Assembly (NCBI GenBank): GCA_964505555.1
Contig: CAZDIO010000044.1
Span: forward strand, 1 to 20,650
Reading direction: 5' to 3'
DNA: 20,650 nucleotides
Origin: CAZDIO01 sp964505555
GTDB lineage: Bacteria; Bdellovibrionota_C; UBA2361; SZUA-149; CAZDIO01
Below the pieces are notes generated by a model. The model made no database searches and had not been told where the DNA came from. It saw only the letters and a program-made list of their open reading frames with translations. Below, piece after piece: positions 13,211-20,554 of the stretch (positions are counted from its first letter, which is position 1; every line of letters begins with the position of its first letter). The translations under genes and the position numbers were made by a program.

Positions 13211-14641
13211 ATGAACGCAAAAAAAGTAATCATTATAGTTGTCGCGATCGCCCTCTTCTTAGGGCTCCTTGCGCGTGGGGATTCGTTTTCTTTTCTCGAC
13301 CTTCTTCGTGGGGACCGGCAAAAAACGGTTGAAGAGTCTGATCAAGGAACAAAGACGATCTATACGTTAGGACTTTCTGAGTCCCAAAAAGAGCTTCTCG
13401 AAAAAGATTATCCAGAGGAGAAGCGACTTAAAGTTTTACTTCTTGCCCTCCAAGAAGGCTCCACGGAGTCACTCCAGTTTGTCAGTGAGAACTTTCTTAA
13501 GGAGTTAAAAGGGGGGAAGAGAGATCTCTATCCTTTGTTAAAAATCCAAGCACTAAGATCGTTTCTTGCGCTTGTTGCCCCTTTCGAGTGGGAAAATGGT
13601 GGAATTTCTTCTGAGGATCGAGCAGGGAACAATTTTTCACCGGCAAAGGCCTATGTCCAGCGGGTGTGGGTAGTAAATCCAGGTCTTGCTACCTTTCTCT
13701 CCCAAGCCTCCCCATTCTTTTTTCGCTTATATGAAGAGACCAAGCATGGGCGGGTGTATCGATTACAAGAAGATCTTCAAAATTTAGGAACAACCGGAGC
13801 CCCCTCGATCCTTCCCAATCATTTAATAAAAGCGTTTCCAGAAGATTATCAGAGAGTAAGTAAAGACCTAAGCTTTCAAGCGGTATTTGCAGAGAAGCAG
13901 TGTGTATTTACTGCAAGTTACCTTAACCACCACCCAGAGACCCTGACGGAGCATGTACGACTTCTTCAAGCGGTTGATCCTCGTTTTTGTGAGGAGCCTT
14001 TAGAAAGGATGCTTCTTCAGTTAATCTTTCGATTAGTCTCTCAGGCGAGTATTAAAGTCCGAGAAGAGATCTTACTTGAAGAACGGCAAACAAAGATCTT
14101 AACAAACTTAGTTGGTGAAAATGAAAAGATAAAGCGAGCCCTTTCGCAATTATTCCTGATTGGTGCCCTCGATCAGGTAAAGAATGCAAACTACGATCAA
14201 GCCGGAGATTTTTTAACCACCGCAAAAAACCTCTATCCAACGCTCTCTGGCGCAGAGCGATTAGAGGAGCTTCTGAGGACGAAGATATCAGGCAAAAAAA
14301 CCTTTGGAGGAGAGATTCAACTTCCTCCTCAACCAAAAACGCAAAGCGATCGCCCACCGCTTTTTGAAATGGATAGCGAAGGAGCCTCCCAAGAAGTATC
14401 AGAAAACCCCGATGACTCCTTCGTCGCGATCGCTCTTGTTGTGGTCGCCATAGTTGGTCTTATTTTTGTCCTCTTTAGAATCCTCAAACGCTTTCGAAGA
14501 ATTAATGGCATCTCATCTAAAACCCGAGAACACCCGAAAGCTGTGGTAAAGGCGCGAGGCTTGAGCGAGGAGGAGATCTGGGGTGGAAAGCCTGAAGTGA
14601 CCCTTGGTGATGTGACGAAGAACCGGGTGGGCAATGAGTGA
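13211..14641 (+). CDS. Membrane-anchored hypothetical protein, paralogue 2
   Basis: A 476-aa tandem paralogue of the preceding gene, starting 32 nt after its stop and therefore probably in the same operon. It has an N-terminal membrane segment (about 5-21), a helical central domain with a TPR-like end (YDQAGDFLTTAKNLYPTLS), a linker rich in Pro/Ser/Glu, a C-terminal membrane segment (about 403-423) and a basic cytoplasmic tail of about 50 residues. The tails of the two paralogues are not similar, whereas the central domains align throughout. ATG 13211 is chosen over TTG 13199. No enzymatic motif is visible. The pair may form a heteromeric periplasmic scaffold or co-polymerase-like assembly, but nothing in the sequence proves it. 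Confidence 0.8.
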   Translation: MNAKKVIIIVVAIALFLGLLARGDSFSFLDLLRGDRQKTVEESDQGTKTIYTLGLSESQKELLEKDYPEEKRLKVLLLALQEGSTESLQFVSENFLKELKGGKRDLYPLLKIQALRSFLALVAPFEWENGGISSEDRAGNNFSPAKAYVQRVWVVNPGLATFLSQASPFFFRLYEETKHGRVYRLQEDLQNLGTTGAPSILPNHLIKAFPEDYQRVSKDLSFQAVFAEKQCVFTASYLNHHPETLTEHVRLLQAVDPRFCEEPLERMLLQLIFRLVSQASIKVREEILLEERQTKILTNLVGENEKIKRALSQLFLIGALDQVKNANYDQAGDFLTTAKNLYPTLSGAERLEELLRTKISGKKTFGGEIQLPPQPKTQSDRPPLFEMDSEGASQEVSENPDDSFVAIALVVVAIVGLIFVLFRILKRFRRINGISSKTREHPKAVVKARGLSEEEIWGGKPEVTLGDVTKNRVGNE

Positions 14642-14793
14642 GCGGCTTCTAATAGCGTCCCTTTCTTAAATTTTTTTCCAGAGATCTAAGCCACATATAC
14701 CTTCAGTAGATTTGTGCATAAAATCATGATAGTTCCATAGTTAATTACGGTTAACTTGGTTTTTTTGAGTATTAGCTCAATTGGAGGTGTTCG

Positions 14794-16029
14794 GTGTCGG
14801 TGACTACTATCACCAGGAGTGCCAACCGACCAGTCATGAATCAACTGCCACCTGCGCTGGCTCGAGAGCTAGCTCAAGTTGTGCATCAGTTGGAACGACG
14901 GCCGGTGGCGAAACGATCTAGTGGATCACGTGGAGGAGGAAAAAACAGAAAGTCGGGTAGAAGGGTTGTAGGAAAAAAGCTTCAAATCCCACTTGGCATC
15001 CTTTCGTGGGTGCTTCAGGAGATGACAAGAGCTGTCTTGTCCCCTGATCGTCGGTTGGATCCAGGACCAGGGCCCGATCACCACAACGCACGGAGGCGTG
15101 CAGTGGCGCTTCTTACGAAAGACGGTCGGGTGGTATACGGCGTTGAACGGTTTCATCCTAATTCGCCGTGTTCGTTAAATGCCATCGATGCGGCGATTGG
15201 GATTGGTTGCAGCGCGGGGTATCACGAATTTGTTGCAGCGATCCAGTACGAACCTGGAGGCACAGCAGATACGATGCTGGGTTCGGATGAAACCTGTGGG
15301 TTGTATCAATATTCGAGTCGAATCGCGAACAACATGTTCATAGTCTGTGCAAACGAAGTTGCGGGAAAACCGAAGGTCATACTTCAAACGCACCTTCGGG
15401 AATTGAAGAAGCACTGGCAGCCGCGAACGACGACGAAGTGCGCCCCGAAACCAATGGAGATCATCTGGAAGCTTCCGGATTCGCTTGCATTGGTACTTCC
15501 CGAAAAAACTCGTGCATTCATTCGGGGAGAGCCAGATCACGAATTCTGGAAAGCGGTGAGCGAGTTTGTTGTGCCCAAAATGCGATCACTTCTTGCTAAT
15601 TGTACTGCTGATGGAGTTCACTCTCCAGCAAGAAGACGCCATGCTGCTGTTGTCATCTCAACGGATGGATATATCTTTGGTGGTGTAAACATCCGAAAAG
15701 AAGATCGCAAAGGGGTCTTTTGTGCCGAGAACGTTGCGGTCATGACAGCAAACACGGCGGGCTATATGGAACTCGTTGTTGGGATGGTGATCGGAAAAGA
15801 CTGTGGAGAAGAAACGCCACAGACGTGTGGAATTTGTGGTGAGGTCTATTCCGGATACACCGTGCCAAGCTTTGACCATGACATGGTCCTCGGTCACTTT
15901 ACGACAACTCACAGCAACGGTTCGGTATATATCGAGCACGCATTTACAACCCTTCAGCGGAGCTTTCCAAGGCCATACGCCGCAGTAGACCGAAACAGCC
16001 GCGGCCAAAATGGCGATCATAGCCACTGA
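14794..16029 (+). CDS. Duplicated cytidine-deaminase-fold protein, C-terminal half catalytic, N-terminal half degenerate
   Basis: A 411-aa protein. The C-terminal domain (about 250-360) carries the cytidine deaminase signature: GYIFGGVNIR, then zinc-binding and proton-shuttling CAE (Cys 310, Glu 312), then TCGIC (Cys 345 and 348). The N-terminal domain (about 70-190) aligns with it (GRVVYGVERF, PCSLNAIDAAIG, AGYHEFVAAI, DETCGLYQY) but CAE has become CSL and the second CxxC has become CxxY, so it should be inactive. Residues 1-62 are basic and low in complexity. In Escherichia coli Cdd the order is reversed, with the N-terminal half catalytic, and that enzyme has about 294 residues. The family's ribose-contact NxE is NIR here, so the substrate may not be plain cytidine. 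The start is GTG 14794, with GGAGG 6 nt upstream. It is followed by a strong terminator. Confidence 0.8.
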   Translation: MSVTTITRSANRPVMNQLPPALARELAQVVHQLERRPVAKRSSGSRGGGKNRKSGRRVVGKKLQIPLGILSWVLQEMTRAVLSPDRRLDPGPGPDHHNARRRAVALLTKDGRVVYGVERFHPNSPCSLNAIDAAIGIGCSAGYHEFVAAIQYEPGGTADTMLGSDETCGLYQYSSRIANNMFIVCANEVAGKPKVILQTHLRELKKHWQPRTTTKCAPKPMEIIWKLPDSLALVLPEKTRAFIRGEPDHEFWKAVSEFVVPKMRSLLANCTADGVHSPARRRHAAVVISTDGYIFGGVNIRKEDRKGVFCAENVAVMTANTAGYMELVVGMVIGKDCGEETPQTCGICGEVYSGYTVPSFDHDMVLGHFTTTHSNGSVYIEHAFTTLQRSFPRPYAAVDRNSRGQNGDHSH

Positions 16030-16058
16030 TTGTTTACACTGAAATGAAAGGAGATATT

Positions 16059-16085
16059 GGCGGCCCCTGGGGCCGCCTTTTTAAT
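16059..16085 (+). terminator. Rho-independent terminator of the deaminase-like gene
   Basis: GGCGGCCCC and GGGGCCGCC (16059-16067, 16069-16077) form a tight hairpin followed directly by TTTTT. Confidence 0.9.
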
Positions 16086-16192
16086 AATTTAGCTAACCCT
16101 TTCTAATTTCGCGGAATTTCAAAAATCTTTAAAAAGTTAAAAACCAGTATGCTTGTTTTGCCTTAAATAAATGATTGAGATTTTCAAACCAC

Positions 16193-16221
16193 TTGACACT
16201 TGCTGTATATAACTTTCTACT
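16193..16221 (+). promoter_or_regulatory. Promoter for the LOG-family gene
   Basis: A consensus TTGACA at 16193-16198 lies 17 bp before TCTACT (16216-16221), a 4/6 match to the -10. The position predicts a start near 16228 and a leader of over 200 nt. Confidence 0.5.
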
Positions 16222-16443
16222 CCCCCAGAGTAGACGAGCAGCATTATTTATGATAAATATACTGTCCGTATTGTTCTTTCCCACCTACTTGTAACGTAGA
16301 TTAAAAAGTCACCCCGTTAGCAGTGTGTTACCAACATTTTTGCGATGCATACTTCCACACGGGGTAGGAGTTGGAATGTAGGTTTTTTTGTCTTGCACCA
16401 TAACTTGTTGGCAGTGGATGCCGCAGAAAGGAATAAGGGTAAA
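16222..16443 (+). other. Long 5' leader of the LOG-family gene
   Basis: No gene is convincing in 16086-16443. The leader contains ACCCCGT (16311-16317) pairing with ACGGGGT (16359-16365), extendable as CCCCG...GTGTG with CACACGGGG, plus CCAAC/GTTGG. The structure could be regulatory. I compared it by eye with purine, preQ1 and guanidine riboswitch cores and found no match. Confidence 0.35.
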
Positions 16444-17316
16444 ATGTCAACTCTAGTACGTGAGGGTGCGCCTCCCGTAGGAAATGGAGCTGCGCAAGAA
16501 CGAAGATTTCGTCGGATTGCTTCAGCGTTTGCACATTATCGGGAGGTTGGTTCTGGCGCTCACGAGCTACTTCGAAAAGTCGCTCACACGCAGGATCCAT
16601 TCTTTCGAGTGTCGCTTTTTGGAGGACACCAAGTCAGAAAAGAAACAGAAGCGTACGAAGCTGGGCTGCATATGGCGCGTCTGCTAGATGCGGAGCGTAT
16701 GGACATTCTTCACGGCGGTGGCCCTGGAATCATGGAAGCAGCGGGGATCAATGTCACCAACGGAAGTCCGGTTGGCAAGGGAATCCCAACAATCTCAATC
16801 GCCGTTCAACTTGGATTTGTCGATCAATTGCAGCTAGATCGGCACCATCTTTCCTTCCAGGCTTTGGGTTTCGAAGATCGCCTCAAGATTTTCTATATGC
16901 TGAGTGGAGGGGGCATTTGTATGAAGGGGTGTAAGGGAACGAAACTCGAGGCTGCGTACTTCGAGCAGATCTCTCAAAAAGTGGCAATTGCTCATCGGGC
17001 GGCACGTTCTAAGGCCGGGATCACAGATCCTGAAGAGTTTCTGCCCACAGAAGGTCTTCCCGAAGAGCAGTATCTATATACCCCTCATCCGTTTGCGCGG
17101 TTGGGATATATTCCCAAGATCTATTACGTAGGGGAGCACTGGGCTCCTCAGCGAGAGCAGGACCAGATATTTCACGATGCAGATTTGTTACGGGCCGAAG
17201 ATCAGGCCCTATCCGTCTTTGTGAAAACTCCAGAAGAAGCGATCGCAGGTTTGAGCAACGATCGCCTGAAGTTTCGACAGATCTTGCGTCACTACGGAAT
17301 TGAGCCACTCAACTAA
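16444..17316 (+). CDS. LOG-family (lysine-decarboxylase-like fold) nucleotide phosphoribohydrolase-like protein, atypical
   Basis: Known LOG enzymes hydrolyse nucleoside 5'-monophosphates to free base and ribose 5-phosphate. The 290-aa product shows the Rossmann start VSLFGGHQV, the signature GGGPGIMEAA (91-100), the catalytic-arginine region GFEDRLKIF (142-150), and a family-like end (IYYVGEHWAP and KTPEEAI). The usual second signature PGGxGTxxE is KGCKGTKLE here (161-169), so the Pro and one Gly are lost while the GT and Glu remain. About 40 extra residues (roughly 178-222) separate it from the next strand. ATG 16444 is chosen because AAGGG lies just upstream, although the frame is open from 16345. 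Activity may be altered or lost. It lies between a deaminase-like gene and a purine permease. Confidence 0.82.
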   Translation: MSTLVREGAPPVGNGAAQERRFRRIASAFAHYREVGSGAHELLRKVAHTQDPFFRVSLFGGHQVRKETEAYEAGLHMARLLDAERMDILHGGGPGIMEAAGINVTNGSPVGKGIPTISIAVQLGFVDQLQLDRHHLSFQALGFEDRLKIFYMLSGGGICMKGCKGTKLEAAYFEQISQKVAIAHRAARSKAGITDPEEFLPTEGLPEEQYLYTPHPFARLGYIPKIYYVGEHWAPQREQDQIFHDADLLRAEDQALSVFVKTPEEAIAGLSNDRLKFRQILRHYGIEPLN

Positions 17317-17356
17317 CAACTCACTCTGGGAAGTGACAACTTGTCGCCTCCCGTTT

Positions 17357-17407
17357 GGGGGTAGTGTTGTGTTGACTTGGTTGTAAGGTCAAACCAACAC
17401 TACCCCC
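17357..17407. terminator. Long hairpin after the LOG-family gene
   Basis: 20-bp arms (17357-17376 and 17388-17407) with two mismatches and an 11-nt loop; the outer 13 bp (GGGGGTAGTGTTG) are perfect. No T-run follows. It probably ends or stabilises the LOG transcript, and could also be a small dispersed palindrome. Confidence 0.6.
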
Positions 17408-17751
17408 GATTAACACTTGTTCTAATCTATTAATCTTTTCTAAATAATTGTTCTCTACTCTCAATAAACGTTAATTCTTTTATGAAAATTGAATTTAAAC
17501 AAATTCTTCATATAAATGAGATATTTTTTGCAACTTATAAATGGTTACGGCATATAACGCTTTCATAATCGTTAAATTGTTCTTTTAAAGAGTCAGCGTA
17601 GCTGAATTCAGCAGTGCCCTAAAATCTATTCGCGTTTTGATTGAATTCAAATCTTTCACGCTGTACACACAAAATCATCTGAGTAGAGGTCTCATCAAAT
17701 TTTTAGAATTTTGAGGTTGTGAACTAATCCGCAACTGCGGGGATAAGGAAT
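17408..17751 (+). other. AT-rich non-coding region upstream of the permease
   Basis: No ORF is credible. It is markedly AT-rich until about 17590. Two TGAATTCA palindromes occur at 17603-17610 (inside the 12-bp palindrome GCTGAATTCAGC) and 17642-17649 (inside TTGAATTCAA), 39 bp apart, possible operator halves. A short CCGC/GCGG stem (about 17729-17740) lies just before the ribosome binding site. No clear sigma70 promoter or known riboswitch was found. Confidence 0.4.
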
Positions 17752-17756
17752 ATGAG

Positions 17757-19019
17757 ATGAACGCGAACCAGCTTAAGGTAGAGTTTTGGGCGGCGGTTAC
17801 AACGTTTGCTGCGTCCTGTTACATCGTTCCGGTCAATGGCCACATTTTAGCTTCGGCTGGAATGAATGAAACCGAGGTGGCAACGGCAACCGCGCTTGTG
17901 GCCGCACTTGCAACCCTGGCGCTTGGAGTATATGCGCGGATGCCAGGGATGGTGGCTCCCTGTATGGGGATGAACGCGTACTTTGCATTAAGCATCGTGC
18001 CGTTAGCCAATGGTGACTACAAGGTCGCTCTTGGTGCCTGCTTTTTGGCAGGAATCATCCTCTCGATCATCGTTGTTTCACCGTTGAGAGACGAGATCGT
18101 CAACGCCGTTCCTCGATCGCTTCAATTTGGACTCGTTTGTGGTCTCGGTATTATTCTGTTCAAAACGGGAATGGAAAAAACCGGAGCCCCATTGGCGATG
18201 GTAATGCGTGGTCAATTCGGCTCAATCGACTTTGGAAAGGTGGGAATCACGACGATCGCAATTGCTTTGACTGTCTTTTTGTTTCGAAAGAGGAATCCAC
18301 TTTCGATAGTCGCTGGCATGGGAGGAGCGGTTGTGTTGTCATATCTTTTTGAGAAAATTGAGTTGCCAAATCACTTGGTGTCTACACCGTTGTTGAGTGG
18401 TTTTGGCAAGCTCGATATCCAAGGAGCATTTCACCCGAAGTTCTTGGGTGTGATTATGACAATTGTCTTTATGTCCCTGTTCGATTCAACCGGGACGTTT
18501 TATGCCATCACAGAGGGTGCCGCGCTCTTCAATAGCGAGGCTGAAAAACAGACGCGGCTGCGTCAATCCTTGCTTGTTGATGGCTTGGCAGCAACCATCA
18601 GTCCTCTGTTTGGCACTTCGCCCACCGCCATTTTCCTTGAAAGCAAAAGCGGTATCTGCGTTGGGGGCAAAACCGGCGTCACCGCGGTACTCGTTGCGTT
18701 GATGTTTGCGGTGCTAATGTTCTTTGGAGCCCTTCCCGCCCTCATCCCTGCAGCTGCTACTGCAAGTGTCTTGCTCTTCATCGGAGCGTTGATGATCTTG
18801 CAGATTCGGCAGAAAGAAGCAAAGCCCAAGACGATACCCGAGGGGTTGGCGGTCTTCGCTCTCCTCGCCATCGTTTTGTTTACGTCGTCACTCGGTTACG
18901 CAATAGCGTGGAGCTTTATTGTCCTCGCGGTTGCGTCTGTCGTTGGCGGCCAATTAAGGCAACTATCGTGGACCATGGTGGGACTAGCGATCGTGGCGAT
19001 CATGATTGTCCTAGCCTAG
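17757..19019 (+). CDS. Purine nucleobase permease, AzgA/PbuG branch of NCS2
   Basis: The inner-membrane proton symporter is predicted to import hypoxanthine, guanine or adenine. At 420 aa with about 12-14 hydrophobic segments it fits the family. Matching motifs are VEFWAAVTTFAASCYIVPVN in the first helix, GMVAPCMGMNAYFALSI, the substrate-site helix with FDSTGTFYAITEGAAL, and TSPTAIFLESKSG followed by GGKTGVTAV. The usual NP after the first helix is NG here, a mild departure. AAGGAA lies 7 nt before ATG 17757. A two-codon ORF, ATG AGA TGA, begins at 17752 and overlaps the start. A hairpin at 19061-19087 follows. It completes the nucleobase-related trio with the deaminase-like and LOG-like genes. 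Confidence 0.92.
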   Translation: MNANQLKVEFWAAVTTFAASCYIVPVNGHILASAGMNETEVATATALVAALATLALGVYARMPGMVAPCMGMNAYFALSIVPLANGDYKVALGACFLAGIILSIIVVSPLRDEIVNAVPRSLQFGLVCGLGIILFKTGMEKTGAPLAMVMRGQFGSIDFGKVGITTIAIALTVFLFRKRNPLSIVAGMGGAVVLSYLFEKIELPNHLVSTPLLSGFGKLDIQGAFHPKFLGVIMTIVFMSLFDSTGTFYAITEGAALFNSEAEKQTRLRQSLLVDGLAATISPLFGTSPTAIFLESKSGICVGGKTGVTAVLVALMFAVLMFFGALPALIPAAATASVLLFIGALMILQIRQKEAKPKTIPEGLAVFALLAIVLFTSSLGYAIAWSFIVLAVASVVGGQLRQLSWTMVGLAIVAIMIVLA

Positions 19020-19060
19020 TGCGTCCCCCTTTTAAGGCACATCTTTTTTCCGATTTTTAA

Positions 19061-19087
19061 GGGAGGTTTCACCAGGTGAGACCTCCC
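19061..19087 (+). terminator. Hairpin after the permease gene
   Basis: GGGAGGTTTCACC and GGTGAGACCTCCC are 13-nt arms with one mismatch and almost no loop. Only a weak pyrimidine stretch follows, so termination strength is uncertain. Confidence 0.55.
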
Positions 19088-19183
19088 TCATCCCTACCTT
19101 TCTAAGGGTTAGTATTACATAAAGTTATCATTATCTTAGGTCGATAAACTGTGTATACCAAGTAGTAGTACCGGGAAGTTGTT

Positions 19184-20023
19184 ATGTCCCTCATCAGTAA
19201 AATTAATTCCGACCTGATTGTCTCGTTAGCCAATAACGAAAAGAGCGGTGCAAGTTCTCCCGAGTCTCCTTCTGAAAATGTAACCGCAGATGATATTCAT
19301 CAAGGCCTTCTCACCGGAGCATCGTTGTTTCGTCAATCTGTTCTTCGTCTCAATGATGCCGTGAGTGTTCTTTCGATGACGGAGTCGATTCTCAGCAGAC
19401 TTTCCTCTTTGTCTTCAGAGCTAGAAAGCATTTCAGAAAAAGCAGCAAAGAGTGAGACCTCTTCAGAGGAGAGGGTTCGACTTAATAGTAGGCTGCAAAC
19501 AACGATTTTTGAATTTCAAGATCTCATCGACTCTTCAGAGAGCGGGGACTCAGACCTGCTTAATGTTAGCGATCTACAAGACATTTTACAGACCTCAGGA
19601 ATCGATCTCTCTCGTGCAACAAAACTTGCTGAAACGTTTTCTCGATTGGGAGGAACTGATAGACAGCTAGGATATGAACGGATAAGACTCGCTGATGAAA
19701 CCGAGGTCAACCCGCTTAATTTAGGTATCACCACCGAGGCTGAAGCAGTACGCGCAGCAGAGGCGTTCTCTCTTCTTCATGATTACATCGAATCTGAGAA
19801 AAACGATCTCTCAACAGCACTAAACGAACTCCAAGGAGCCCATACCTTTTCCCGCGAGGCAACAAACGCCTTTACTGAAGAGAGCACCCAGGTTGTTACC
19901 ATTGAAGACGCAGAAGAGGTAGCCGCCGCAATCGTAAGCCAAATAAAAAGAAACTCAAAAGACCCAAACATCGCCGAACACAGCGACCTCGACTCAACCT
20001 TACTATCAGACCTACTTGGTTGA
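19184..20023 (+). CDS. Flagellin-D1-like helical protein of unknown function
   Basis: A 279-aa protein rich in Ser, Glu, Leu and Asp, with no cysteine, signal peptide or membrane segment. Residues about 57-120 (NDAVSVLSMTESILSRL, then ELESISEKAAKSETSSEERV, then RLNSRLQTTIFEFQDLID) follow the pattern of the flagellin D1 helices, where NDGISLLQTAEGAL is followed by RELAVQAANGT and an Asn/Glu-rich helix ending in EID. The conserved N-terminal D0 motif and the C-terminal flagellin domain are not evident. It may be a structural or secreted helical protein derived from flagellin, or an unrelated coiled coil with chance similarity. GGGAAG precedes ATG 19184. It stands alone, with no flagellar neighbour. 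Confidence 0.65.
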   Translation: MSLISKINSDLIVSLANNEKSGASSPESPSENVTADDIHQGLLTGASLFRQSVLRLNDAVSVLSMTESILSRLSSLSSELESISEKAAKSETSSEERVRLNSRLQTTIFEFQDLIDSSESGDSDLLNVSDLQDILQTSGIDLSRATKLAETFSRLGGTDRQLGYERIRLADETEVNPLNLGITTEAEAVRAAEAFSLLHDYIESEKNDLSTALNELQGAHTFSREATNAFTEESTQVVTIEDAEEVAAAIVSQIKRNSKDPNIAEHSDLDSTLLSDLLG

Positions 20024-20043
20024 TAAATTAAAGAGACTGCCAC

Positions 20044-20073
20044 GCTTCGCCCCGCGGCCGGGTCTCGCGGCTC
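20044..20073. repeat. GC-rich repeat, left copy
   Basis: GCTTCGCCCCGCGGCCGGGT and the following CTCGCGGCTC match, with a 5-bp gap and several substitutions, the sequence at 20615-20649 in the same orientation. The copy touches the 3' end of the HNH remnant. Confidence 0.55.
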
Positions 20074-20075
20074 CC

Positions 20076-20539
20076 TCAATAAAATTTCCCCATAAACTCC
20101 TTGCCATACACCTGCTCAGCAACAAGCCGGTTATGTGTTCCACAAAGTACTCTCAGATTCTGAAACGAATTACTCCCCCCAAGTCCCCGAGGAGTAATAT
20201 GATTAAGATGAAGCCCCTTAGTTGCATTACACTTAACTCCATCCTGACTAACAAAGGTACACCTAAAGCCATCACGAACAAGCACCTTATCCTTAGTAGG
20301 TCTTGAAACCGAAACACGACGCTGCTTACGAGCTTTTCCAACAAGCTTAACTCGTGCCGCAGAAGCATCTGATAAACCTCCGGAAACTGAGAAACACACC
20401 GAGCAGCAGTAATTCTCCTTTTTGCTGCATTCTCTGAATACCCCAATCCAGAAACTACATAAGCAAACAAGGAAGTATCCCCCAAATCCCGGTACAGCTT
20501 TCTTCTATTAAGCTCTACTAAAGCCGTTCCACTTTAAGT
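20076..20539 (-). pseudogene. Decayed HNH endonuclease gene
   Basis: The two parts lie in different frames. The upstream frame (from about 20539, GTG at 20533 possible) encodes VELNRRKLYRDLG, SLFAYVVSGLGYSENAAKRR and FPEVYQMLLRHELSLLEKL, the N-terminal domain of a common HNH family. The downstream frame (to the stop at 20076) encodes KDKVLVRDGFRCTFVSQDG, KCNATKGLHLNHITPRGLGG, NLRVLCGTHNRLVAEQVYG and KEFM, a complete HNH nuclease motif. The switch falls around 20310-20340. Intact relatives carry roughly 80-100 more residues between the two parts and about 30 more at the N-terminus, so the gene has lost its start and its middle as well as its frame. Related proteins occur in many copies in some genomes and are suspected mobile genes. 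Confidence 0.85.
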
Positions 20540-20554
20540 TAAGGCTACGGCTCC

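Noticed and set aside
14794..17316. Labelling the deaminase-like and LOG-like pair as an anti-phage defence system
   Set aside because: No effector, sensor or known defence gene is adjacent, and a transporter neighbour fits metabolism at least as well.
17408..17751. Purine or preQ1 riboswitch before the permease
   Set aside because: The conserved core strings were searched for by eye and not found. Only short palindromes remain.
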